In this document: positions 14,303 to 21,425 of the stretch, piece by piece
Layout: each line of letters begins with the position of its first letter
Position numbering within the stretch: the stretch's first letter is position 1
Assembly: GCA_035539175.1 (NCBI GenBank)
Contig: DATLIY010000009.1
Span: 310,001-374,000, forward strand
Direction: 5' to 3'
Length of the DNA stretch: 64,000 nucleotides
Source: Acidisarcina sp.
Lineage (GTDB): Bacteria > Acidobacteriota > Terriglobia > Terriglobales > Acidobacteriaceae
Notes under the pieces: generated by a model
The model's input: the letters and a program-made list of their open reading frames with translations, nothing else
Told to the model about the DNA's origin: nothing
Database searches by the model: none
Translations under genes and position numbers: made by a program

Positions 14303-14634
14303 AACGAGTGCGGGAACCAGCGGTGCAGGCCCCAGGACAGCAGCATCCAGGCGCCCGCGATGCAGAGCGTGCCGATCGCCGCGCAGATCATGGCCGCGGG
14401 CAGCATCCTGCCGTCCATGCCGCTGTCGTCCTCATCGGCGGCGATGCGGGGCAGCGAGCCCAGCAGGCTATCGGTGCGCTCGGCAATGCGCTTCCTCTCC
14501 GCGTAGCGCGCCTCCATCTCCGCCTGCAGCTGGCAGCAGCTCGCGCAGTAATCGGTCGCGTCCCAGGTCGCCATCTCGCAGCCAGGACAGATATGCAATG
14601 TGCTATCGGGAAAATGCAGGATCGGTTCGCTCAT
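14299..14634 (-). CDS. Zinc-knuckle protein with C-terminal membrane anchor (111 aa)
   Basis: The start MSEPILHFPDSTLHICPGCE at 14632-14634 follows the upstream stop by two bases. A CPGC and a CASCC pair (residues about 16-35) form a likely zinc ribbon. A charged helix follows (EMEARYAERKRIAERTDSLL), and then a C-terminal hydrophobic segment (AAMICAAIGTLCIAGAWMLL), giving a tail-anchored topology. This is the mirror image of the anchor-first zinc protein at 9436. Its function is unknown. Confidence 0.6.
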   Translation of the reverse strand: MSEPILHFPDSTLHICPGCEMATWDATDYCASCCQLQAEMEARYAERKRIAERTDSLLGSLPRIAADEDDSGMDGRMLPAAMICAAIGTLCIAGAWMLLSWGLHRWFPHSF

Positions 14635-14636
14635 CT

Positions 14637-14723
14637 CTAATTCCCCCTCCCCGCATCGATTGCGAGAGACATCGCCGGCAAAGCGACCATCACGACAAAC
14701 AGAAACGTCCAGAGTCCGCCCAT
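14637..14723 (-). CDS. Single-pass membrane microprotein (28 aa)
   Basis: An ATG at 14721-14723 sits directly on the stop of the upstream gene (TAAATG). The product MGGLWTFLFVVMVALPAMSL plus eight residues is almost entirely one hydrophobic helix. Its TAG is two bases before the next ATG, and a GGGAGGGGGAAT sequence within it serves the next gene. The position filling an exact gap between two genes supports it. Confidence 0.45.
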   Translation of the reverse strand: MGGLWTFLFVVMVALPAMSLAIDAGRGN

Positions 14724-15002
14724 TTACGCCACCCGGCCTTTCCGGCTCCGCTTCCGCTTGCCCTGGATGAGCGCATGCACCTCCGCCGGCGTCCGCCTGC
14801 GCTTGATGTCGCGCGCCGCCTGGTTCCGCGCGGCCAGCTCGCGCTCGCGGGCACGGATGCAGCCCGGCGCGGTGCAGCAGTTGCGCTGCGTGTTGACCCA
14901 ATAGGGGCCCTCCTGGCGGTGCCAGCTGCAGGGCGACTCCTCGGAGCAGGAGCAGAACCGGCAGGTGCCGGGCTCCGCCAACAATTCGCCAAAATATTTC
15001 AT
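14724..15002 (-). CDS. Zinc-motif phage protein sharing the ParB insertion motif (92 aa)
   Basis: It starts MKYFGELLAEPGTCRFCSCS. The cysteine pattern CRFCSCSEESPC, followed at a distance by CCTAPGC, matches the insertion in the ParB-like protein at 10063-11883 (CRYCDCTEENAC ... CNRPGC). The C-terminal half is basic (RDIKRRRTPAEVHALIQGKR), compatible with nucleic-acid binding. The ATG overlaps the stop of the upstream gene by ATGA. It may be the free-standing form of the same zinc module. Confidence 0.65.
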   Translation of the reverse strand: MKYFGELLAEPGTCRFCSCSEESPCSWHRQEGPYWVNTQRNCCTAPGCIRARERELAARNQAARDIKRRRTPAEVHALIQGKRKRSRKGRVA

Positions 15003-15256
15003 CCCCTACCTCCTTTGGGTTCGAGCGACCTGGCGTACTCCTCCAGTGCCTCCGTCGCGACGCCGGCGCAGGCATTCACGCAGGCGACGATCCGCCGCAT
15101 ATAGCGCGCCTCCTCGGAGAACTCCTCCAGCGTCGAGCCGTACGGATCGACCACTACTACGCCGCGGCCGTCCAGAATCTGGCCGGTGGTGTCCGATGCG
15201 AGATCCATATCCATTCGCCAGGGCTCGTGGCAGTGCAGTGTCGTGGTCGCGGTCAT
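14999..15256 (-). CDS. Small phage protein, function unknown (85 aa)
   Basis: The start MTATTTLHCHEPWRMDMDLA at 15254-15256 overlaps the upstream stop (ATGA), which decides it over the longer frame. The C-terminal half, RRIVACVNACAGVATEALEE, is a segment I recall from many small phage early proteins. It probably belongs to the early transcript with its neighbours. Confidence 0.6.
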   Translation of the reverse strand: MTATTTLHCHEPWRMDMDLASDTTGQILDGRGVVVVDPYGSTLEEFSEEARYMRRIVACVNACAGVATEALEEYARSLEPKGGRG

Positions 15257-15948
15257 TGCGCTCCCCCAAACTGGAACCACGCGCGGATTGTCTCGGCAGA
15301 AAGCGAGGGCCGCGGCTCCTCAACCGCGGCCTCACTGGATGGCGCTTTCGCGGATTCTCCTTTCGTCGGGGTTATTGGGGTAGATATTGGGGCAGAAACA
15401 GACGGGGTTTGCAGGTGCTCGAGCGAGCGCAGCACGCGCCCCACGCGGCAGACCCGCGCGTGAGCCAGGGGCAGATGCGGATTCGCAGCGCGACACTCGG
15501 AGCAGAGGCGCATGCCATAGCGGTCGCGGGTAAAGCTCGCCTCCGCCAGGTCTCGGGCGGCAAAGAGGAGCGTTCCCAGCTCCCCCTGCAGCTCCGACCA
15601 GCTCGGGGCCGTCTGGACGGATTCGCGACGGGGAACCCGATGCGCCCTAAACTCGTCGTCGGGTCGCTCGCGCTGAACGCGATGAAGAACAGCCCATGCA
15701 TCTGCACGGGTCATTATGCCTTCGGGTGTAGGGACGTCTTCGTATTGGAGTTCGCTACCAACCCATTGCTGAGTACAGCGCTGGATGACCCACTCTGGCG
15801 CACGGTTGGCACACGCGCGGCAGAGCCCGTGGTCGATATCGGATCCGCCGCAGATTCGGCAGGTCAATGTATGCGATGTTTGCCCGGAATTGGGCGTGGC
15901 TGGCTGGGACTGAGACTGGGACGACTGGATGCTGCGAGATCCATCCAT
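15253..15948 (-). CDS. First early phage gene: multi-zinc-knuckle protein (231 aa)
   Basis: ATG at 15946-15948 (MDGSRSIQSSQSQSQPATPN) is preferred because GGAGAG lies seven bases before it. An ATG at 15963 and a TTG at 16044 are also in frame. After a Ser/Gln-rich N-terminus, CRICGGSD and CRACAN form a zinc ribbon, with a second pair around CSECRAANPHLPLAHARVC. The C-terminus is a proline/serine-rich linker ending AETIRAWFQFGGAQ. It is the gene nearest the tRNA. No recombinase motif is present, so it is not the integrase. Confidence 0.55.
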   Translation of the reverse strand: MDGSRSIQSSQSQSQPATPNSGQTSHTLTCRICGGSDIDHGLCRACANRAPEWVIQRCTQQWVGSELQYEDVPTPEGIMTRADAWAVLHRVQRERPDDEFRAHRVPRRESVQTAPSWSELQGELGTLLFAARDLAEASFTRDRYGMRLCSECRAANPHLPLAHARVCRVGRVLRSLEHLQTPSVSAPISTPITPTKGESAKAPSSEAAVEEPRPSLSAETIRAWFQFGGAQ

Positions 15949-15994
15949 GACGGCGCTCTCCATTTTGGCTGGGCGGAGAGCGGCCGCGGGCGGG

Positions 15995-16039
15995 GTCGAC
16001 CTACGGAATCGCCGTTGACCTACGGGACGGTGCCCGTAG
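15995..16039. repeat. GACCTACGG repeats echoing the adjacent tRNA
   Basis: GTCGACCTACGG at 15995-16006 is identical to 16139-16150 inside the tRNA gene, and GACCTACGGG recurs at 16017-16026. CTACGGG / CCCGTAG (16020-16026 and 16033-16039) forms an inverted repeat. Their position about 110 bases from the tRNA fits integrase arm or secondary core sites, though chance cannot be excluded. Confidence 0.45.
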
Positions 16040-16113
16040 TTCAAGGCTCGATGGCCCCCACATATCGGGGGTCACGCCGTGAGATCTACAACCTGTTGGG
16101 TTTCAATTCGGTG

Positions 16114-16190
16114 TGGTGGCGGTGGACAGAATCGAACTGTCGACCTACGGGTTATGAGTCCGTCGCTCTAACCATCTGAGCTACACCGCC
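16114..16190 (-). tRNA. tRNA-Met (CAU anticodon), probable prophage attachment site
   Basis: The minus strand folds as a standard tRNA: acceptor GGCGGTG/CACCGCC, D arm with GCTC AGATGGTTA GAGC, anticodon loop CTCATAA (anticodon at 16154-16156), T arm GACAG TTCGATT CTGTC, discriminator A and an encoded CCA. The CTCATAA loop identifies elongator-type Met (or a lysidine-type Ile, which cannot be excluded by sequence alone). The anticodon stem ACGGA/CCCGT has an A-C mismatch at 31:39. The 3' end points into the prophage. Confidence 0.92.
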
Positions 16191-16387
16191 AACTCTGGAG
16201 GGAACACAGCCGCGATGCGGCCAAGCCCAATGATACCAGCCCTTCCACCTGACTCCAAGCTCTCTGGCCCTCGCACCGCATAAGTTTCCGGCAAACCATA
16301 CAGAAAATCGCATCCGTCTGTTGAAATCCAGCGGCTGAAGAGCGCTCGCCTTCCCCTCCGCACGGCTACGCCCTAAACTATTTTGCA

Positions 16388-17128
16388 ATGCCCAACAGCA
16401 CAAAGATCCTCGCCGTCATTCCCGCGCGACTCGCTTCCACCCGCCTTCCCCGCAAAGTCCTGCGGACCATCGCCGGAGCTCCCATGATCCAGTGGGTCTA
16501 CAACGCCGCCCGTGCCTGCAGCCAGCTCGACGACGTGGTAATCGCCACCGACTCCGAGGAGGTGCTGGCGCTTGCCCGGCAGCGCGGATGGTCGGCGACG
16601 CTCACCTCCCCGGCCTGTGCAAGCGGCAGCGATCGCGTCTACGAAGTCTCCCGCAGGATCCCCGCTGCGATCTACGTCAATATCCAGGGTGACGAGCCCC
16701 TGCTCCGCCCCGAGCATCTCGATGCCCTGCTGCGTCCCCTCGCCCGCGCCGAAGTTCAGGTTTCCACCCTGTCCACTCCCTGCAAGCCGGAAGAGGTCCA
16801 CAACCCCAACGCCGTCAAAGTCGTTACGTCACCCGATGGCCGCGCGCTTTACTTCTCCCGGGCTACCATCCCTTATGACCGGGACGGCGCCGGCAACGCT
16901 CCGTATCAAAAACACCTTGGCCTCTACGCCTATCGCAGCGACGCGCTCCAGCGCTTTGCCCAGTTGCCCCCCAGCCAATTGGAAACAATCGAGCGGCTGG
17001 AGCAGCTTCGTTTTCTCGAAAACGGCATAGACGTCTTCGTAGAGAGCACTCCCTACGACACGATCGGAGTCGATACCGAAGACGATCTTCTCGCCGTTGA
17101 AGCGCTGCTAAGCTCGGCGCGCTCCTGA
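16388..17128 (+). CDS. kdsB: 3-deoxy-manno-octulosonate cytidylyltransferase
   Basis: This enzyme activates Kdo with CTP to CMP-Kdo, the donor for the inner core of lipopolysaccharide, in the cytoplasm. At 246 residues it has the family length. The nucleotide-binding start ILAVIPARLASTRLPRKVL, the SGSDRVYEV motif, and NIQGDEPLLRPEHLDAL are all in place, as are HLGLYAYR and the C-terminal IGVDTEDDL. It is the first chromosomal gene after the tRNA. Its presence indicates a Gram-negative envelope with Kdo-containing lipopolysaccharide. Confidence 0.95.
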   Translation: MPNSTKILAVIPARLASTRLPRKVLRTIAGAPMIQWVYNAARACSQLDDVVIATDSEEVLALARQRGWSATLTSPACASGSDRVYEVSRRIPAAIYVNIQGDEPLLRPEHLDALLRPLARAEVQVSTLSTPCKPEEVHNPNAVKVVTSPDGRALYFSRATIPYDRDGAGNAPYQKHLGLYAYRSDALQRFAQLPPSQLETIERLEQLRFLENGIDVFVESTPYDTIGVDTEDDLLAVEALLSSARS

Positions 17129-17256
17129 GCCGGACCGGAAATCGCAATTTCTGCATCATTTCTCGCCGTCCTGCCATCTATTCGTTATAACAACTATCGT
17201 CGATCCATCCGATTTCGGCGAGGTTGCAAATCGCGGCTATTACCGCAGGAGATCTC

Positions 17257-17868
17257 ATGGCCAAACTTCTTGTCATCGAATCCAGCCCACGCAGTGAATC
17301 CGTCTCCAGTCAGTTGACGACGACTTATGTCCAGCAATGGCGGGAAAAGAATTCCGGCGGCACCGTCAAGCGCCACAACGTCGCGCTCCAGCCCCCTCCT
17401 CCTGTAACCGAAGCATGGATCAACGCCGCCTACACCCCGCCCGACGCGCGGACCGCGGATCAGCAGGAATTGCTGGCACCTTCGGACGGCTACGTGCAGG
17501 ATCTGATCGATGCCGACACCATCATCCTCGGAGCGCCGATGTGGAACTTCAGCATCTCCGCTCCTCTCAAGGCTTGGATTGACCAGGTAGTTCGCGTGGG
17601 AAGGACCTTCAACTACACGTCCGAAGGCCCCAAGGGACTGCTCGATTCCTCGAAGAAGGTCATAGTGGTCGCAGCCCGCGGCGGCGCCTACAGCGGCGAC
17701 TCGGCGTATGCCTCCCTTGACTTCCAGGAGCCCTATCTTCGCATGATCCTCGGCTTCATCGGCCTGACCAATGTGAAGTTCGTCTATGCCGAGAACCTCA
17801 GCCGCGGTGGAGAAGCTGCCGCGCTCGGCATCAAGTCCGGCGAAGAAGCTCTCCTGCAGTTGGTTTAA
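17257..17868 (+). CDS. azoR: FMN-dependent NADH-azoreductase (AzoR family)
   Basis: This is a 203-residue flavodoxin-fold quinone/azo reductase that transfers two electrons from NADH to quinones or azo dyes. The start MAKLLVIESSPRSESVSSQL contains the ESSPR FMN-phosphate loop and follows AGGAG by six bases. APMWNFSISAPLKAWIDQVV and the downstream RGGAYSGDSAYASLDFQEPY match the AzoR active-site region. It is probably a single-gene unit, with a hairpin terminator just after it. Confidence 0.92.
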   Translation: MAKLLVIESSPRSESVSSQLTTTYVQQWREKNSGGTVKRHNVALQPPPPVTEAWINAAYTPPDARTADQQELLAPSDGYVQDLIDADTIILGAPMWNFSISAPLKAWIDQVVRVGRTFNYTSEGPKGLLDSSKKVIVVAARGGAYSGDSAYASLDFQEPYLRMILGFIGLTNVKFVYAENLSRGGEAAALGIKSGEEALLQLV

Positions 17869-17894
17869 CCCTCAGCGTGTCAAGAGGTTGTACC

Positions 17895-17929
17895 GCGGGC
17901 TCTCTCCTTGGGAGAGCCCGCAAATTTTA
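17895..17929 (+). terminator. Hairpin terminator after azoR
   Basis: A perfect 10-bp stem GCGGGCTCTC / GAGAGCCCGC with a 7-base loop is followed by AAATTTT. It lies between the convergent azoR and HAD genes and could serve both strands. Confidence 0.75.
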
Positions 17930-17931
17930 CG

Positions 17932-18597
17932 CTACGGCCGCACTAGCGGTTCAAACTCCAGTTCCAGCCCCTCATCCCCAGGCAAAATCGTTATCCGAAG
18001 ATCTTCGAGCGACCGGATGATCCAATCTGCCGCTGCCAGGCTCTCCATGGAGTGAGAGAAGGTTGTCGCCAGCACCTTGCAACCGGCGGCATGGCCAGCG
18101 TTGGTACCGGAGGGCGCATCCTCGATCACCACACACTCTTCCGGCTTCAGCCCCAGCAACTCCGCACCCCTCAGATACGGCTCAGGGTTCGGCTTCCCCT
18201 GCTTCACCATATCCGCTGTGACCAGCTTTCTCGGCACCGGAATCCCTGCATGCCCCATGCGGACACGCGCCAGTCTCTCTGTCGCCGAGGTAACCACCGT
18301 CCAATACTTCTCCGGCAAGCCCTTGAGAATACGAACGACTCCCGGCAGGATGGAGATCCCCTCGTTGTCTGCGACTTCGATGTCCTCGATCACTTTCAGT
18401 TCTGCCTGATCGTCAAGATCGGGACGCAGCCTGCGGATGGTCTCAATCGCGCGACAGCCGTGCGCCGTGCGGATAGCAAGGTCCCTGTCCACACCGTGCA
18501 TTGCGGCCCACTTGGTCCAGCTCCGCTCTACCGATCCGAGCGAACTCACCAGCACGCCATCCATGTCAAAGAGAAGTCCGCGAGTCTTCCACCTCAT
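17932..18597 (-). CDS. HAD-superfamily sugar phosphatase / beta-phosphoglucomutase-like
   Basis: A 221-residue protein starts MRWKTRGLLFDMDGVLVSSL at 18595-18597, overlapping the stop of the phosphohexomutase gene (ATGA). HAD motif I is DMDGVL with the nucleophilic Asp, motif II is the VVTSAT serine/threonine, motif III is the lysine in VKQGKPNPEP, and motif IV is VIEDAPSGTNAG. The GKPNPEPYL and EDAPSG signatures place it near phosphoglycolate, 2-deoxyglucose-6-phosphate or hexitol phosphatases (GPP/YfbT-like). Coupling to the mutase suggests sugar-phosphate metabolism. Confidence 0.85.
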   Translation of the reverse strand: MRWKTRGLLFDMDGVLVSSLGSVERSWTKWAAMHGVDRDLAIRTAHGCRAIETIRRLRPDLDDQAELKVIEDIEVADNEGISILPGVVRILKGLPEKYWTVVTSATERLARVRMGHAGIPVPRKLVTADMVKQGKPNPEPYLRGAELLGLKPEECVVIEDAPSGTNAGHAAGCKVLATTFSHSMESLAAADWIIRSLEDLRITILPGDEGLELEFEPLVRP

Positions 18598-20051
18598 CGG
18601 GCCGTCCCGGCAGCCGCCGGATCGCTGGTCAACGCAAATTCGCGAGCAGCCTCCAGCAGCGTCTTCACCGACTCCTTCGAGCAGGATTCCGAATAGATCC
18701 GCAGCAGCGGCTCGGTTCCCGAGGCACGCAGCAGCAGCCACGTCTCGGCAGCATTCTTTTTCGTTTTGGCTTCAGGATTGTCGAGGAAGAACTTGATCCC
18801 GTCCATCGTCTCCACTCGCAGCACCGGCATTCCGGCAAACTCCTTGACGCCGGCGTTGGCGCGGGCAATGGCCGCCTGCTTCAGATCCTCGCGGATATGC
18901 AGATCGATGCGTCCATACTGATGTTCGCCATACTCCTCCTGCAGGCTTGCCACCAGTTCTCCCAGCGTCTTTCCCTCTTCCGCCATCACGTTGGCAAGCA
19001 GCAGCGAATTCAACAGGCCATCGCGTTCCGGCAGGTGACGCTTGATGCCGATGCCGCCGGACTCCTCGCCGCCTATCAGAATGTCCTTTTCGAGCATCAG
19101 GTCGCAGATGTACTTGAAGCCGATACCGTGCTCGTGCAGCGTCCGCCCATATTTCCGGCAGATACGATCGATCATGCTCGTGGTATTAAAGGCGCGCGTC
19201 ACGTCTCCCGGCCACTTGCGGCGTTCGATCATCCAGCGCAGCAACACACAATAAATCTTGTGCGGATCGACAAAGTTGCCATGCTCATCCACTGCGCCGA
19301 TGCGGTCCGCATCGCCATCCGTCGCCATTCCCGCCTGGCACTTCTGCTCCACCACCAGGTCCTGCAGCGCGCGGATGTGCGGCTCGATAGGCTCCGGGTT
19401 AATGCCGGGAAACAGTGGATTCACCTCGGCGCGAATCTCTACGAAATCCACCCCAATCGAGCGGAAGATATCCGCCAGCACTCCGCGCCCCGTTCCATAC
19501 ATGCAATCGATGCCGAACTTCAGGCCGGATTTCGCGATGCAGTCGAGATCGGCAAATTTGCGGATCGCGGCAACGTAGGGCGTCTGCAGATCCACTTCAC
19601 GAATCGCCGCCGGCTGCTCCGCCTTCGGCAGCGGCTCCCCCAGAAAGGATTCGATCTCCGCAATAATCGAGGGTCTCCCCGATCCGCCATAGGATGCCTT
19701 GTACTTCACGCCATTCCACTGGAAAGGGTTGTGACTGGAGGTGATCATCACGCCGCCGGCGCAGCCCCGCTCCTTCACGGCAAAGGAGAGAGCAGGTGTA
19801 GGCGTGTAGCGGTCGGCCAGAATCACTGGAATCCCCGCCGACGCCAGCACCTCGGCCAACGCCATCGCAAACTGCCTGGAGCAGAAGCGCGTGTCATACC
19901 CGACCGCTACGCCCTTCTGCGGATCTTCCTTGCGAAGGATATAATTTGCGATGGCCTCAGCCACCACCCGCACATTGGCGTAGGTAAAATCATCGGCGAT
20001 GATTGCCCGCCAACCATCCGTACCAAAGTGAATCGAAGTTGTATTTGTCAT
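18594..20051 (-). CDS. Phosphoglucomutase / phosphomannomutase
   Basis: This is a 485-residue alpha-D-phosphohexomutase that interconverts hexose 1- and 6-phosphates for nucleotide-sugar synthesis. IHFGTDGWRAIIADDFTYAN begins the protein. The phosphoserine loop is TSSHNP (in GVMITSSHNPFQWNGVKY), the metal loop is MATDGDADRIG, the sugar loop GGEESGGIGI and the phosphate loop LLRASGTEPLLRIYSE are present and in order. It lies next to a mannose-1-phosphate guanylyltransferase, which favours phosphomannomutase activity, though both substrates are plausible. Confidence 0.9.
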   Translation of the reverse strand: MTNTTSIHFGTDGWRAIIADDFTYANVRVVAEAIANYILRKEDPQKGVAVGYDTRFCSRQFAMALAEVLASAGIPVILADRYTPTPALSFAVKERGCAGGVMITSSHNPFQWNGVKYKASYGGSGRPSIIAEIESFLGEPLPKAEQPAAIREVDLQTPYVAAIRKFADLDCIAKSGLKFGIDCMYGTGRGVLADIFRSIGVDFVEIRAEVNPLFPGINPEPIEPHIRALQDLVVEQKCQAGMATDGDADRIGAVDEHGNFVDPHKIYCVLLRWMIERRKWPGDVTRAFNTTSMIDRICRKYGRTLHEHGIGFKYICDLMLEKDILIGGEESGGIGIKRHLPERDGLLNSLLLANVMAEEGKTLGELVASLQEEYGEHQYGRIDLHIREDLKQAAIARANAGVKEFAGMPVLRVETMDGIKFFLDNPEAKTKKNAAETWLLLRASGTEPLLRIYSESCSKESVKTLLEAAREFALTSDPAAAGTAR

Positions 20052-20158
20052 TCTTTCGTCCGGTTGGGGTTACAAGACTGTGTTTCCGGCCACAAGCATC
20101 GCTCGTTCCGGTGGATCCGCCGCAACCGAGTCCGCATAAGGACTCAGCAGAGTGGAGT

Positions 20159-21274
20159 CTATATCAGTTCCTTGCGGCCGGAGGCTTCCAGCTCCTTGAC
20201 GACCTTGCCTACCTCTTGCGAGTGGTCGCGGTCGGAGATGAGCAGAGCGTCCTCCGTCTCCACCACCACCAGATCCTGAACGCCGACCAGCGCAACAAAC
20301 TTCTTGGGACTGTAGACGTAGTTGCCCTTTGCCTCAAGGCTTACGTGATCCAGGCACTCGGCAACGTTGCTGTGCTCGTCGCCCCGGCTGCGGACGTTGA
20401 GCTGGTACTCGTAGAGAGAGGCCCAGGAACCAAGATCGCTCCAGCCGAACTCGGCGGGCAGGCAATACAGGTTGGACTTGTGCTCCCCTTTGGCAGAGCG
20501 GGGCTCGAGGATCGCATAGTCCACGCTGATGTTTTCGCAATGAGGATAGAGTTCCTTGAAGACCTGCTTGAACTCCGGAGTGCCAAACGACGCCGCGATC
20601 TCCTCCAGCATCGGAGCGGACTCCGACAGGTGCTCCCGCACGGCATTGGCCAGCGTTGCCGCGCTCCACAGGAACATTCCGCTGTTCCAGTGATAGTTTC
20701 CGGCGGCGACAAACTCCTCCGCCCGGGCATGGTTCGGCTTCTCCGTAAAGCGCCGTACCCTGAACACGCCATCGCTCAGTGGGCTGCCGGTTTCGATGTA
20801 GCCATATCCGGTCTCGGGGCGCGTGGGCGAAATGCCGATCACCACCATGTTTTCGCCCGCCGCTGCCAGCGCGATTCCCTTCTCCAGCGTCTTCAGAAAT
20901 CGTGGCTCATCGGCAATGACATGATCCGACGGAAAGATCCCGATGATCGCATTCGGATTCTCCCGCTCGATCAGGAACGCCGCCAAACCCGCTGCCGGTG
21001 CGGTATTCCGTGGCGCTGGCTCACAAATCACCTGCTGCGGCGGAACGCCTGCCAGTTGCTCGGCGATAGTCTCCGCCATCAGATCATTGGTGAATACCCA
21101 GACGTCAGAGCACTCCGCCAACGGTCGCAGCCTCTCCACCGTCTGCTGGATCATGGTTCGATCGCCATCGAGCGCCAGCACCTGCTTGGCATGCGCCTTT
21201 CGGCTGCGGGGCCAGAAGCGGGTGCCGCTGCCGCCAGCCAGAATAATCGGTCGAAAATCCATTTCCTCAGGCAT
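20159..21274 (-). CDS. manC: Mannose-1-phosphate guanylyltransferase
   Basis: This enzyme makes GDP-mannose from mannose-1-phosphate and GTP. The start MPEEMDFRPIILAGGSGTRF at 21272-21274 follows AGGAG by six bases, and the pyrophosphorylase loop LAGGSGTRFWPRSRK is complete. IGIFPSDHVIAD, FTEKPNHARAEEFVAAGNYH and NSGMFLW are diagnostic of the family, with GWSDLGSW near the C-terminus. At 371 residues it lacks the fused phosphomannose-isomerase domain of long ManC enzymes. With the mutase downstream it forms a GDP-sugar pathway for exopolysaccharide or O-antigen. Confidence 0.93.
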   Translation of the reverse strand: MPEEMDFRPIILAGGSGTRFWPRSRKAHAKQVLALDGDRTMIQQTVERLRPLAECSDVWVFTNDLMAETIAEQLAGVPPQQVICEPAPRNTAPAAGLAAFLIERENPNAIIGIFPSDHVIADEPRFLKTLEKGIALAAAGENMVVIGISPTRPETGYGYIETGSPLSDGVFRVRRFTEKPNHARAEEFVAAGNYHWNSGMFLWSAATLANAVREHLSESAPMLEEIAASFGTPEFKQVFKELYPHCENISVDYAILEPRSAKGEHKSNLYCLPAEFGWSDLGSWASLYEYQLNVRSRGDEHSNVAECLDHVSLEAKGNYVYSPKKFVALVGVQDLVVVETEDALLISDRDHSQEVGKVVKELEASGRKELI

Positions 21275-21425
21275 TCCCACTCCTATCCGCTGGAACAATT
21301 CCGCTCTTGCGAAAATTGCTCCAGCGGATTCTAAACGATCCTCTGTGCAGATAGATTGACCGCCAGGCAGTGAACAGCGGACACGAAGGAATTCCGGCGC
21401 TGCGCGGAAAAGCACTCACCCGCAC

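Larger units (their letters stand above)
1..16113. mobile_element. Right-hand part of an integrated tailed prophage
   Basis: About 16 kb of tightly packed, mostly overlapping minus-strand genes ends beside a tRNA gene whose 3' end faces it. Phage hallmarks seen directly are a large terminase with Walker A motif, a small terminase, an HNH endonuclease, a transglycosylase-type endolysin with small membrane proteins, a winged-helix replication protein and a ParB-like protein. Plus-strand genes begin only beyond the tRNA. Head, tail and integrase genes are absent here and must lie left of base 1 if the element is complete. The exact right boundary is inferred from the tRNA. The early block from 16 to 14 kb could in principle extend to or stop slightly short of it. 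Confidence 0.9.

Noticed and set aside
15253-15948. Phage integrase next to the tRNA
   Set aside because: No tyrosine or serine recombinase motifs are present. The product is a zinc-knuckle protein.
18501-20279. Plus-strand frame of 592 codons opposite the phosphohexomutase
   Set aside because: It is antisense to a complete, motif-rich gene. The translation is rich in Arg, His and Gln with no recognisable domain.
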